Assembly (NCBI RefSeq): GCF_052857255.1 | Contig: NC_135497.1 | Span: 189,339,326 to 189,403,325 of the forward strand | From: Amblyomma americanum | Lineage: Eukaryota > Arthropoda > Arachnida > Ixodida > Ixodidae | Length of the DNA: 64,000 nucleotides | Reading direction: 5' to 3' | Shown here: positions 33,278 to 43,040 of the stretch, piece after piece | Layout: every line of letters starts with the position of its first letter | Numbering within the stretch: position 1 is the first letter of the stretch | Program-made: the position numbers and the translations under genes | Notes under the pieces: generated by a model | What the model was told of the DNA's origin: nothing | The model's database searches: none | Seen by the model: only the letters and a program-made list of their open reading frames with translations

Positions 33278-33610
33278 TTAACAAACGCACCGCTCGGCGT
33301 GTTCGCCTCGACAACGTACAAAGCCGCTGGGCTGCGTAACCACCGCTACGAGGACTGTTATTACAGAATTTAAATATAGCCGTGCGTACCAGTCTCTCCT
33401 CATCGGTCGTGATGGTGGCTCGGCGGTGACAGCGACAGCGTCGGTAGATGCGCTTGGCTTGTTGCCGACTCCTCGGCGCTCGGTCTGTCCTGCCAGACCC
33501 GCCGCCTCAGCCCTCAAAAGCAACGCACTCTGTGTGTTGTTGAGGTCGCTGAAGTGCAGGCCGCAGTAGTTTGCGAGAACTTCGTTGTCGGAATCGCGAG
33601 CGGGATCCAT
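33278..33610 (-). CDS. Unidentified 110-codon ORF, possible first exon
   Basis: It begins MDPARDSDNEVLANYC with an acidic start and ends in mixed sequence near 33278. The first 75 codons look more protein-like than the rest, and GACTGGTACGC near 33393 could be a weak splice donor. No domain is recognised. Some cut-and-paste transposase genes start in this way, but that is only an impression. It overlaps no known element. Confidence 0.25.
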   Translation of the reverse strand: MDPARDSDNEVLANYCGLHFSDLNNTQSALLLRAEAAGLAGQTERRGVGNKPSASTDAVAVTAEPPSRPMRRDWYARLYLNSVITVLVAVVTQPSGFVRCRGEHAERCVC

Positions 33611-36149
33611 CGCAACGCTTGTGCTATCACAAACGAATCAACTACGGCTGATCAACGTCGGCCTTCAACATCCGGCCGGCGAAAGTTATCATTTCGATTG
33701 CTGCTAGGCTGCACCGCTCACACTAGAAATCACGGAGTCCCCGTTTGCGACAGTTTACGTCATTTTCCGGCTATTTCGTCATCCGAGAGTCCAGAGTTTG
33801 AATCAGAGTGGCGAGAAAACGTTTTTAAACTTGGAATCCAAATCTCTTAGCAATAAACTGACCTTTCGCGGCCAGACAAGCGGTAACAAAGCCACGAAAT
33901 GCCGAATTAATGGATTTTACCAGCAAAAAAAATTATAGAGTTGTCTTCAGTCTCTCTTTGAAAAGATTTTAGCGATTCCTGAAGCTCTGAGTTTAATTTC
34001 TCATTTATTTTGAGGCAAAATTTTTGTTACAAACTTTATTATGCTGGCTACACTTCTGCGGGCAACAATGATGCTACCATGATGACGCCGCAGATTAGCG
34101 AAACCTTCCCGCCGTACTTTACACATCTAAGTCGTCAACTGGAACTGAGCAATTTGCTGAAAACGCCAGCTGTTACTGGAACTCGAGGATAAAGGGAAAA
34201 TGCATCAGTAAAACTGGGTGTTTCATACAAATCGCCTTTTTTCAAAGCTATGCGCTACAACTAAAAAAAATTGTCAGTGGTTTAGCTCTGGTTAAACCTA
34301 GACCAACCACGTGACGAACCACGTGATCAGCCACGGCGCCGCGCCACCAGCAGCTGCTCCGCACCACGTGACCAACTACGTGAGAGCGTGGCGTAGCCAC
34401 AGGGTGGGGAGCCGCCACGCTGAAGGCTCGAAATGCTACCGTAATGTAGCTATCGCTACAATAAAGAAAAAGGTGACCAGGCAAGAAAAAAACAAGTAAA
34501 TGAACAGGCTTTCGGCAGCAACCTAGCACCCAGCGATGCGGAGGCGTCGTCTTAATGCGGTGCACTAATGCTACAGAACCATGTGATCGCGTTGGGCCAA
34601 GAGAGGTGTGAGAGCTGCAAAACGAAGGCGCTACTTTGCTACCAGCGGTAGCATATGCAGGAACACTGCAGGGGAGCAGTCGCTAATAAACGTTCGCGTT
34701 TCGACGAAGGCTACTCGGTGGCCAGACAGGCACGCGCACCCAGAAATGAACAGTAGGTGGCAGCTCCTCTGTCCTTTGTTGGGATATTGGCACCATGATC
34801 GGGCCGGAGAAATTGCGAGGAAGATCGGAGACCTGGTTACGAGGAAGATACTGGAAACTTTATACTATTTATATTATGTACACATAAGGAGCAACTGAGA
34901 GCGTCTCTCATAAAAACGGAACGTCTCAGCAGACGGGAGTCTCGGCGAGAGGGAGCATCTCGGCCGCACTCGCTGCCGAGTTTTATAACGTTTTTCTTCC
35001 CCAAGTTCGCTAGATGGAGGCCGGGCCTGCCGAGGAAGGCGTGTCCTTGAAATTCCACTTTGGCACTCACCACACTCTCTGTCAATGGGGAACACCCCGT
35101 CACGTGTTGAGCTGAAAGGTGAGGAGGATGCCATCTCCGCCGTCGTGCAGACACCGGAAGGTCCTCGAGTGGCATCTGCAGGTGGTCGCACTTGTTCCTC
35201 ATGAGTGCAAGACCAAGGAAAAGGCTACGTGCAAGGCCACGCAAAGTAGGGAAACCGCTCGCAGGAAACTTCTCCTTTGACGACGTATTGCGAGGAGAAT
35301 TAAATACGGTGACTGGACCCAGCTGGCCCCCGGGTCCTGTCTTGAAGGTTCATTATGACTGGCCTTAGCAACTATCTTCGACGTGTAGATGAGGGTGCAC
35401 TGGCAGAGCTGCGCTGGCTGCTTTCAGGGGAGGCTTGCCGTCACCGCTGCCGTGACTACGCCGGACGAGAGTCCCCGTTTGAATCCACTTAGGCTAAAGG
35501 GCATCCCGGCCATAGCACCTTGAAGAAGGAAAGATACTTAGCCCAGTTGGGGAGAATTCAAACGTGGGTTTTGATGAGACGCAACAACAGAGACAGCACT
35601 GATTATACACAAGGCTGTTATTGTCCTTAGACTGGACGCCCAAACATTTCACGATCCGTACCTGTGACCAGCCGGCAAATGTGTCAATCGACAGACAATA
35701 CGTCGACAACACCGACCTCCACGGGGCTTGTCTTGACGTTTTCTTCCGCCACGACCTCCTCGCCGCCACTACATACAGCCTCTCACCAACGGAAGCACGC
35801 AACTATTCACAGGACTACGTCGCTGCGGGCGGGGCCCCCTGTGGCAGCGCCTTTGTTCAAGGCACCACCTAGAGCCTTAACTTAATCGCACTTCTACATT
35901 AAGAAATACTTCAGCCTTATCCTTGGCCGCTTTTATGAAGGGGTTGGATTTTATGATGTTCGAATGGACTTCTACAGCTTTCTTTTACGCTTATTAATCT
36001 CGCCATGAAGTCGGATCACTAACAGCTGCTTCAAGTTCCTTCCATGCTGTAATTCAACGGCCTTAAAGACCCCGTAACCCAGAAAATCTTTCGCTGGCGT
36101 TGGGAGCGAAAACTCACGAGCATGACTCTGGCAGGTGTTGACCAGGCAG
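33611..36149. other. 2.5 kb without a recognised gene
   Basis: All frames are short or overlapping shadows. It contains the CACGTG cluster listed separately. The segment 34830-35300 (GGAACGTCTCAGCAGACGGG, CTCATGAGTGCAAG) is GC-rich and could belong to an unrecognised repeat. Two overlapping plus frames near 35621-35885 lack motifs. Confidence 0.45.
34306..34385. repeat. Cluster of CACGTG palindromes
   Basis: CACGTG occurs at 34308, 34320 and 34365, and TACGTG at 34377, each in an ACCACGTGA-like context. CACGTG is the E-box bound by bHLH proteins in general, but the spacing also fits a degenerate short tandem repeat. Nothing shows a promoter here. Confidence 0.5.
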
Positions 36150-36425
36150 CAATCTATAGGAGGCAGGTGGGCCACTTAGGTCACCTGAGCTAACAGTGTC
36201 GTCACCACCTGCCCATCGGATAGCAAACAAACTGCCAACCGTGGCAGGTGGGCGTTAAATCAATAATTGGTCGCTCAGGAAAAGCAAGCTGGGTCGCACA
36301 AGGCCCACTATTGGGACCACCTGCCATCGCAGGTCAGTGGCGCATCGCTTAACCGCTGCACCACCGCGCCGGGAAGGCTATGAGGACTTCCAGGGATCTA
36401 TGAATGTAAAGAATGAATTTCTCCA
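36150..36425 (-). repeat. tRNA-derived SINE-like repeat, family A (minus copy)
   Basis: This is the inverted relative of 22262-22525. On the minus strand it reads CATTCATAGATCCCTGG, GCGGTGGTGCAGCGGTTAAG (A-box-like), TGCGATGGCAGGTGG and CACGGTTGGCAGTTTG. Internal repeats of GGCAGGTGG-type words are visible. Confidence 0.72.
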
Positions 36426-36624
36426 TATATGGCAACCCTTACCTATGCGTCATAATCTTCTTAGGGCGGAGCTTAAGTGCCCCCAATAAATTTGTTCGTG
36501 CCGATTGACCAATACAACGCCTTTTTGCTGGCTGCCATGTTTCTGTTCGTGCTTCTTTCTGGGCATCCAAATATACATTTTATAGGTGCCCTGTGGAAGA
36601 AGATTTAATGAGGGTTTACCGTTC

Positions 36625-36834
36625 CAAAGCAGCTCAGGCTATGCGGGGGCGCCGTAGCAAACGGCTACGGAAATTTCGACCACCTGGGGTTCTTTAACGT
36701 GCACTAAAATCGCGCAGTACACGGGCCTCTGGCATTTCGCCTCAATCAAAATGCAACCGCCGGGACCGGGATCGAACCCGTGTCCTCCGGGTCAGCAGCC
36801 GAGCGCCATAATTACTGAGCCACCGCGGAAGCAC
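36625..36834 (-). repeat. tRNA-derived SINE, family B, with clear A and B boxes
   Basis: The minus strand begins CGCGGTGGCTCAGTAATTAT (A box) and about 30 bp later has GGGTTCGATCCCGG (B box, complement of 36766-36779). The spacing is normal for a pol III tRNA promoter. A non-tRNA body follows (GAGGCGAAATGCCAGAGG, CGTGTACTGCGCGATTTTAG, TGCACGTTAAAGAACCCC). I recall this body as common in tick genomes; the name Ruka may apply, but I cannot check. Confidence 0.8.
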
Positions 36835-38197
36835 CTGCCGAAGGGATTGTTGGGAACGCTGATTCCTTTTGCGGGGCATCGATGCAGTTAGGCGTGTGCT
36901 ATAAGAGACGTGTATCAGATTCCATGCAAGGATCACAAGATTTACTCTAAACCTCTTTGAACAGTTACCTGGACATGGAATGGCAGAAGTTCGTGTTTTA
37001 CAAACTTCCACAGCTCCGTCTAGGCGTGATTGCACGTCCAAAGAACACAAAAATGCTTACATCGCGTATGTTTCGAAAAAGTCATGGGCGACGTTTAGAA
37101 CAGGTAGAAGCGCATGGCCCAGTAACGACGATTACAAAGACTGGGTTGTGCCTGATGCTAGAATCAACATCCCGCAAAAACATAATGTGAGGCAAATACG
37201 TCGACCCGACTAACCTCGGTGAGGCTGCATTGAAAAGTAACTTGAAACGTGTAGAAACCCAGAGCACAGCCCAGGCATTGTTTCGCATTTCGCGACTTAT
37301 AGTCGCGCAATTAAAAAACGGCTAAAATGTTCGGCACCGCTTAGCAGCCTTTTGAGTTGAAAGCGTGAAGCGTTAGGGCATTATGAAACGCCACTGCTAG
37401 TGGCCGGAACGAAAACGGCAAGAAATAGCAATGGCCTCAGCGTGCTCAAGATTAAAAATTTCCTGAAGTGGGAATTAGCGAAAGGTGAAATTTTAGGTGC
37501 GAAAATGCTGCCTTTACTGAGGAGTTTTCTTCAATCGCGATTTGTATTTCATACCAGATATTCAAGCGTTTTGGTGGATTCTCATCAGCCTAAGTACTAT
37601 CGGCCACAATTGTTACGGGAAGTGGGTGAGCGGTAAAAAAAAAGTTATTTCAACGCAGTGACGCACGCCAATCGACTGAAATGTCTGATAGTGTTTGGGA
37701 ACGGGCGTACTAAACCAGCTGGCAACCAGGCGGCTAGGTCGCGAGAAAGCGCTATAATTTCTATTGTCACTCAAGGGTTTTCAAAGTCAGATGATCTTTT
37801 TTAACGCTTTTTCAACCATTTAGAGAACCTGCATGCGAACGTTTAAGATTCAAGAAATTTTTGTTAGCGCCTTCCATACGTTAAATACCTCTGCCCATCG
37901 GCATACAGGTGCTTGCAAGCGCTTCGGCGACATGGGCAATTCAGTTCGGTACGCACAAGGCAATGATTCAAGGGGCCGACATATTTTAGAGCACAGGCAG
38001 AAAAAAGAAACGGGTAGCCACCGTTTGGTTTTTTCCGGCGTGCGGAATGGGGTAAACAGCACGATAAACCTGGACATGGAGAACGTGGGCGGGACTGCTA
38101 AATTATTCATAGCGTGCGCATGGTTGAAAACAGCGCCAACCCATTCGATAACCAGCCTCAAGTGTATTCTCTATAGATAGCTTACACTTACGTTATG
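36835..38197. other. 1.4 kb without a recognised gene
   Basis: Overlapping plus frames at 36957-37213 and 37833-38180 have no motif. I see no element termini until the TA-flanked transposon at 38200. Confidence 0.45.
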
Positions 38198-38199
38198 TA

Positions 38200-39462
38200 C
38201 ACTGTAAACAAGAATCAACCGAATTGGGAGTTTAAATGGCTGGCGCAACACTTTATACTCCATATGCGGAAACGATTACTCCATCAGTATGGAGTAACTA
38301 TGTTCTGAATGACGTATTTTGCTTCCTGAACTAAATAACAGGGTATAAAGGAGGGTTCTCCTCTTTATAACTCCCATTTTTAAATGGAGTTTCTTAGCCT
38401 CAATGCGCTCGAAGTTCCCAAAGGAGTAAAAAAAAAACACCATTTTGCGCCATCCGCCCCGCCACCTATCGTCTCATCTGCTTCTGGTCAGTTGTCTGAT
38501 AATGGCGGTGAGTGACGACCCCTTGGTTACCGTCGTCGCTGGGTCTCTGCTCACTTCTGCTCCTTCACGGGCGCCTGCCGCGGTACAAGGTATCGCCGTT
38601 TTCGGCTACAGTAAGGTGCATAATTGAACTTCTCTTGTGAAGCTTGCAGTGCTCTAACCGTATGTGACCTTCCTTTGTTAGTGTTGCCACACCGTTAGAG
38701 CCCCTTCTTAGGCCTAAACCTGGCAGCTTTTTTCAGTGTTGTTCCCGCGGTGTACTGCAACTGATTACAGTGCGTTGCATAACATTGAACTCTGAGAGAA
38801 TTTAGTTTCAACACTGAGCTCTTGATTGACCTGATGAGGCTACATTTTTCCTCAGTCATATTGAATGCCAAGCCTTAAAGAAGTGAATACGAAGACAAAC
38901 ACTGCCATACCAAACTACCCTCAGGGCTGTTCTCAATTTCAACTTACTCTGCTCTGGTATTTATTCAAATATAGTGTGATGCATGACAGTGAAAACTACT
39001 CCACGACTCCTTTTCAGTTTTGAACTGTTTATTCTAATGCTATATATTCCTTTACCTACGAGCATAGGCAACCAAACAAGCTCGTACAGCAAAAGCAGAA
39101 GACTCCTGCCGCCTTCGCCTACGGCGCCGATGGGCTTTGCAGACGGCGAAAAGAACGCATGACGCAGGGCGACATTAAGGCAGCTCAGTTTCCCAAGTTG
39201 GATTGCCGGCTGTCACCCCGGCTACTGCCCGTTCCCGCCGCTGGCACTGCTGTAAGCATTAGCCTCAATGAGGATAAGCACTACGCCATTTTTTTGGCTC
39301 CATTTCTATGGGTAGTGAAAGCTCCGTTGTACTTCTAAATACCTCTTTTATGATAGAGTACATCAAATACTTCATTTATATAGAATACGTAAAGCCACCT
39401 TTTGGGTGTGCGCTAGAGGACAAGCCATTTACTCCCATTTGGGCGTATTTTTGTTACCAGTG
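38200..39462. mobile_element. TA-flanked inverted-repeat DNA transposon, 1,263 bp, no transposase
   Basis: The left end starts CACTGTAAACAAGAAT and the right end, inverted, starts CACTGGTAACAAAAAT. Similarity continues for about 40 bp (TTGGGAGTTTAAATGGC against AATGGGAGTAAATGGC). TA flanks both sides (38198-38199 and 39463-39464). TA duplication and CACTG/CAGTG ends are typical of Tc1/mariner-type elements. The interior has a GC-rich segment (38440-38610) and AT-rich remainder, with no transposase motifs. The inverted right end carries CTTGTCCTCTAGCG, also present at the right end of the 7-kb element at 51908-58972. Confidence 0.82.
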
Positions 39463-39464
39463 TA

Positions 39465-40984
39465 GAAGTATATAACCTCCTTGCTTACACCGGCGTCGTA
39501 GCGGCTGCCATTTTGGTGGACCACCGCGAAAGTCAGAGCGCTTATCTAATCTACTTACGTGCACTCTGCAAACTTCGCGTGCTCCACCATTACGCCGGTG
39601 AAGTCACATGCAAGCCATCTATACTTTCAATTCTAGTCAGGCAGCGGCGGTCCGAGCACATCCACGCTTCCACTTGTTAACCTTCCCGATCCTCCCCGTC
39701 CAATAATAGTGCTCATGCTTGGCCTGAAACTGCGCCGGCACAGGGAGGATCCCGTAACTAGAGCCCTGGCACGCAACATGGAAGAACGCGGTGTTTTACG
39801 TTTCCTTTTCGCCACTCACCAGCAGTGCCTGCAGTTCAGGTGGCGGCGAATAAATCCGCGGTGTTGTCCGAAGGTGCCCTCTTGAGAAGACTTGATGATC
39901 GAGACAGCTACACAGTACAGAGGCGTTGCCTCCTCTCCGCTCATCAGCCTTACGCGTCAAGCAACAGGACCGAATCTAATTCACTGGCGCTACATTTTTC
40001 ACCGCTGCTTTTTTTTTCTTCTTACCTGACCGGCTCTCTACAACGTACTCACCTCTCTTCCTACAAGGTATGGAAGTTCCGCTGCAGTGAAATCTTAAGT
40101 CAGCCAAACGTTTGCATAAGCAAAAACAACCACAGTCGTTTCGTAAATGTAAAAACCTATAACTTTATTTCTACAAAGTATCCCCTCATTTAACAGACGA
40201 AGCACGAGTCAGCCCTCGGGGACACGACTCGAGGGAGCACGCACACGCGTACAGAAGGCGAAACGATCGCCCTGCTCTCCACCGCTCCTCTGAGGGGCGA
40301 AGGTGGTTTCCCTGCAGCTGCAAATACAAGAGCGCCGCAACCTGCGCTCGGCAAAACAACTTCGTCGTGAGGAACAAGAACACACCGCAGCAAGGCACGC
40401 GTACTATAGCGTCAATACATGGCAGGATTAATTTTAACAGCGAAACTGCACTTGGAACGTCGGGTACAACAGTGACTTAAAAAGAATACGCGCAACGCGA
40501 CTTGCAGCTGCGCAAACACGGTCTCGAAAGAAGGCACGGCACATAAGCTGATATGCTCTCGAAAACGTCTCTCCGAAAAAGGGGCGTCTCAAAATAATGT
40601 GGTTGAAAGATGCACGTTACAAAAACAAAAGAAAAACCTTCGGGCGTCGTTTGGACTGCAACGACGGAGCGTTAAACAAGTTTCAGCTGCTTGAGAAGTT
40701 ATGTCCGGTGAACTTGTCGCACACAGAATGCTGCAGCTTGAGAACATTTCATTCAAAACAAAGAAGAAAAATAGTTGCAAGTAATTATACGGTGCCTTGA
40801 TACCCAACGCTGCTTCCTCCTGAAGGCTTGCATTATGTCGCGCTAACAAAAATTGCACTGAAGCGAAGTTCCGTGCACAACTTGTACCTTTCCGTTAGCA
40901 GATTAAGTAAGGCGAAATCTGCTACGCATTTCTGAACTCCTAGCACTGCACACCAGATGCGAGCAGATCAGAACCACAAAAAAT
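39465..40984. other. 1.5 kb without a recognised gene
   Basis: Frames under about 125 codons with no motif. No repeat that matches elsewhere in the window. Confidence 0.45.
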
Positions 40985-41604
40985 ACAAAAAGCGGGTGTG
41001 TTTAAGGAACCTTTACAAGTACCTAGGAGTTCACTTTCAGTCTGACCTAACTTGGCATTACCATATTAACACAATCTTAGCATCAGCAAATCGCGCACTC
41101 GGCCTTCTTAGGCGTAATCTCAAACACGCGCCTTCACACTTAAAAAAACTTGCTTACATCACGCTAATCCGACCGAAAGTTGAGTATGCGTCTGCCATAT
41201 GGGACCCTCATCAAGCTTACATCATAAACAACCTTGAATCCCTGCAAAACCGTGCTGTTCGCTTCATCTTTTCAGATTATTCACGCTTCACCAGTGTCAC
41301 AGCATTAAAACAACGTGCCGAGTTGGAACCGCTATCATGTCGACGCCATTTCGCTCGCCTAACCTTGCTTCACAAACTGTATCACCATCCCACCCTCCAC
41401 GACGACTTCTTTTTGCCACACCCTGCAGTCTTTCCTCGCCGCGACCACGTTAACAAAATAAAACGCGTCACATGCCGTTCATTGCTCTACTCGAAATCAT
41501 TCATTCCTCGCACTATAATAGATTGGAATAACTTGCCATCACACATAGCTACTGAGGTTAACCCACAATCGTTTCAGCATTCGTTAAAACAAACCATGGA
41601 CTAA
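40985..41604 (+). pseudogene. CR1-like RT C-terminal fragment
   Basis: About 200 codons are open to TAA at 41602-41604 (LRRNLKHAPSHLKKLAYITLIRPKVEYASAIWDP, IIDWNNLPSHIATEVNPQSFQ). This is the region downstream of the RT palm. No frameshift is visible in the remaining part. It is nonfunctional because the endonuclease and palm are absent. Confidence 0.9.
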
Positions 41605-41807
41605 CAGATTTGGTATTTTTGTTGTATTATGTGCATTTACTGAGTATTTTCTTCTGCGTTGTTTGTTGTTGTTATTTGTGTACATTACTAGTTTTTAATT
41701 AATTATTACGTGTATTTTGTTTCTAATGCCTGTGCCATATTTTTATGCTTGTATCGCCCCCCCCCCCCCTATGTAATACCCTCGCACGAGGGCCCTTAGG
41801 GGTATTG

Positions 41808-41842
<35 letters not shown>

Positions 41843-41843
41843 A
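40985..41843 (+). mobile_element. CR1-like LINE, 5'-truncated 3' end
   Basis: Starts in the RT thumb (YKYLGVHFQSDLTWHYHI) and ends with a 3' UTR and (AAATA)n tail at about 41808-41843. A 13-bp C run is at 41757-41769. It belongs to the same broad family as 14360-17666; shared words include EYASAIWDPHQAY and LAY...RPxxEYA. Confidence 0.9.
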
Positions 41844-41849
41844 AGACCG

Positions 41850-42112
41850 CCGAGAAATAACCCCCGCCTATTCCGCACGGAGTCGATTATGGCCAAGGCC
41901 ATTGTAGTGGTTATATCTTCCTTCGGTTGTGCAAGACTAAGCAGCGGTCTAAGCTCTTTCAGATTTAAAGAAGTGTTCGACGCGTAGCTTAGGGAAGAGT
42001 GTCCGCCGGCCACATCAAGTGCTAGCAGCGCCATCGGCAGCAGCGAGCAAACTATGCACTTCACACTCGTCAGAAGTGCCCAATTCGGTGCCCGAGCGCG
42101 GCAAAGCAGCAC
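41850..42112 (-). CDS. Unidentified ORF next to the LINE tail
   Basis: A minus frame reads MALLALDVAGGHSSLSYASN and TTTMALAIIDSVRNRRGLF before running into the LINE tail. The last residues come from the tail and are not native. It could be a broken exon, but no family is recognised and no splice site is convincing. Confidence 0.2.
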
Positions 42113-43040
42113 TATCCCTATGCCGCGGCTCCAGTTCTACACACATTTCCCTGCTAAAACTTTCCCCCTCCCCATTAAATTTAAGAGCACTAGCTCAATT
42201 TTGGACGCTTAAGGGAACGGCAAGTCGAGAGTTTCGATTATGCAGGCTGTGCTTAACACGAAAGGCCAAATGACAGGACCTGGTGGCACGCGGACTCGAG
42301 GCGGGGGACATTACCAAGGACAGCTGTGGCACGCCGAAGATCGGAAATAGGCGCATATTGCTATGCAATACGCCTCCAAACGGGTGCTGTTTAAACGAGG
42401 CGAAGCTCAGGCTAGGTCAGTGTACAGGAGGAGCGGCGCTGATTCAATGCACAGATGCAACACTGAAGTTCGTTTCAGTGTCAAAGCGTTACCCTGCAGA
42501 CAAACCCTTGATCAAAAAGGAACAATGTTACCCAGTATGTGCAATGAAGCACGGCTGCAAAAACGTGTAGAAAAACGTCACGGCCCCTTAACTGCAACGA
42601 CTATGGCAAACTAAGCATCGAGGGCATGTTTGATGTTCGAATGAAGCGCAGACAATCGCTCCTGAATACACACAATTAACTTACCGCAATTAAGCAGCTC
42701 TCTGTTGGTGGTGCACTGTTCCGTTACGGCGTTACTTCGAATATTTTTCTAGAAAGCTTGGTCAAATTCGTTTCTGCCTCCACGGAAGACATAGCTGGAG
42801 CAGGGGGCACGTGGCATATTTAAAATGTCTTAACTGCATGCTTCACACACTGTGATGCATATATACATAAAAACGCACTGATGACACGTGCTCATTCATA
42901 TCGTAATCACAACAGCCACCAAAGCGCGCCATACGATACCCCAGCATCATGCGCAAATATTCTCTTGAAGCGAAAGGACATCACACATGATATTGCGGAA
43001 TCGACACTCGATGCCTACACACAAGAGGTGCACCACACGG
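42113..43040. other. Probable 3' flank of the coiled-coil gene; no other gene seen
   Basis: It lies downstream of the minus-strand gene ending at 43041. It contains short motif-free frames (42283-42614, 42881-43211) that I regard as shadows. Confidence 0.45.

Noticed and set aside
36768..36822. Functional tRNA gene
   Set aside because: A and B boxes are present, but the cloverleaf stems are not convincing and the SINE body follows directly, so it is a tRNA-derived SINE.
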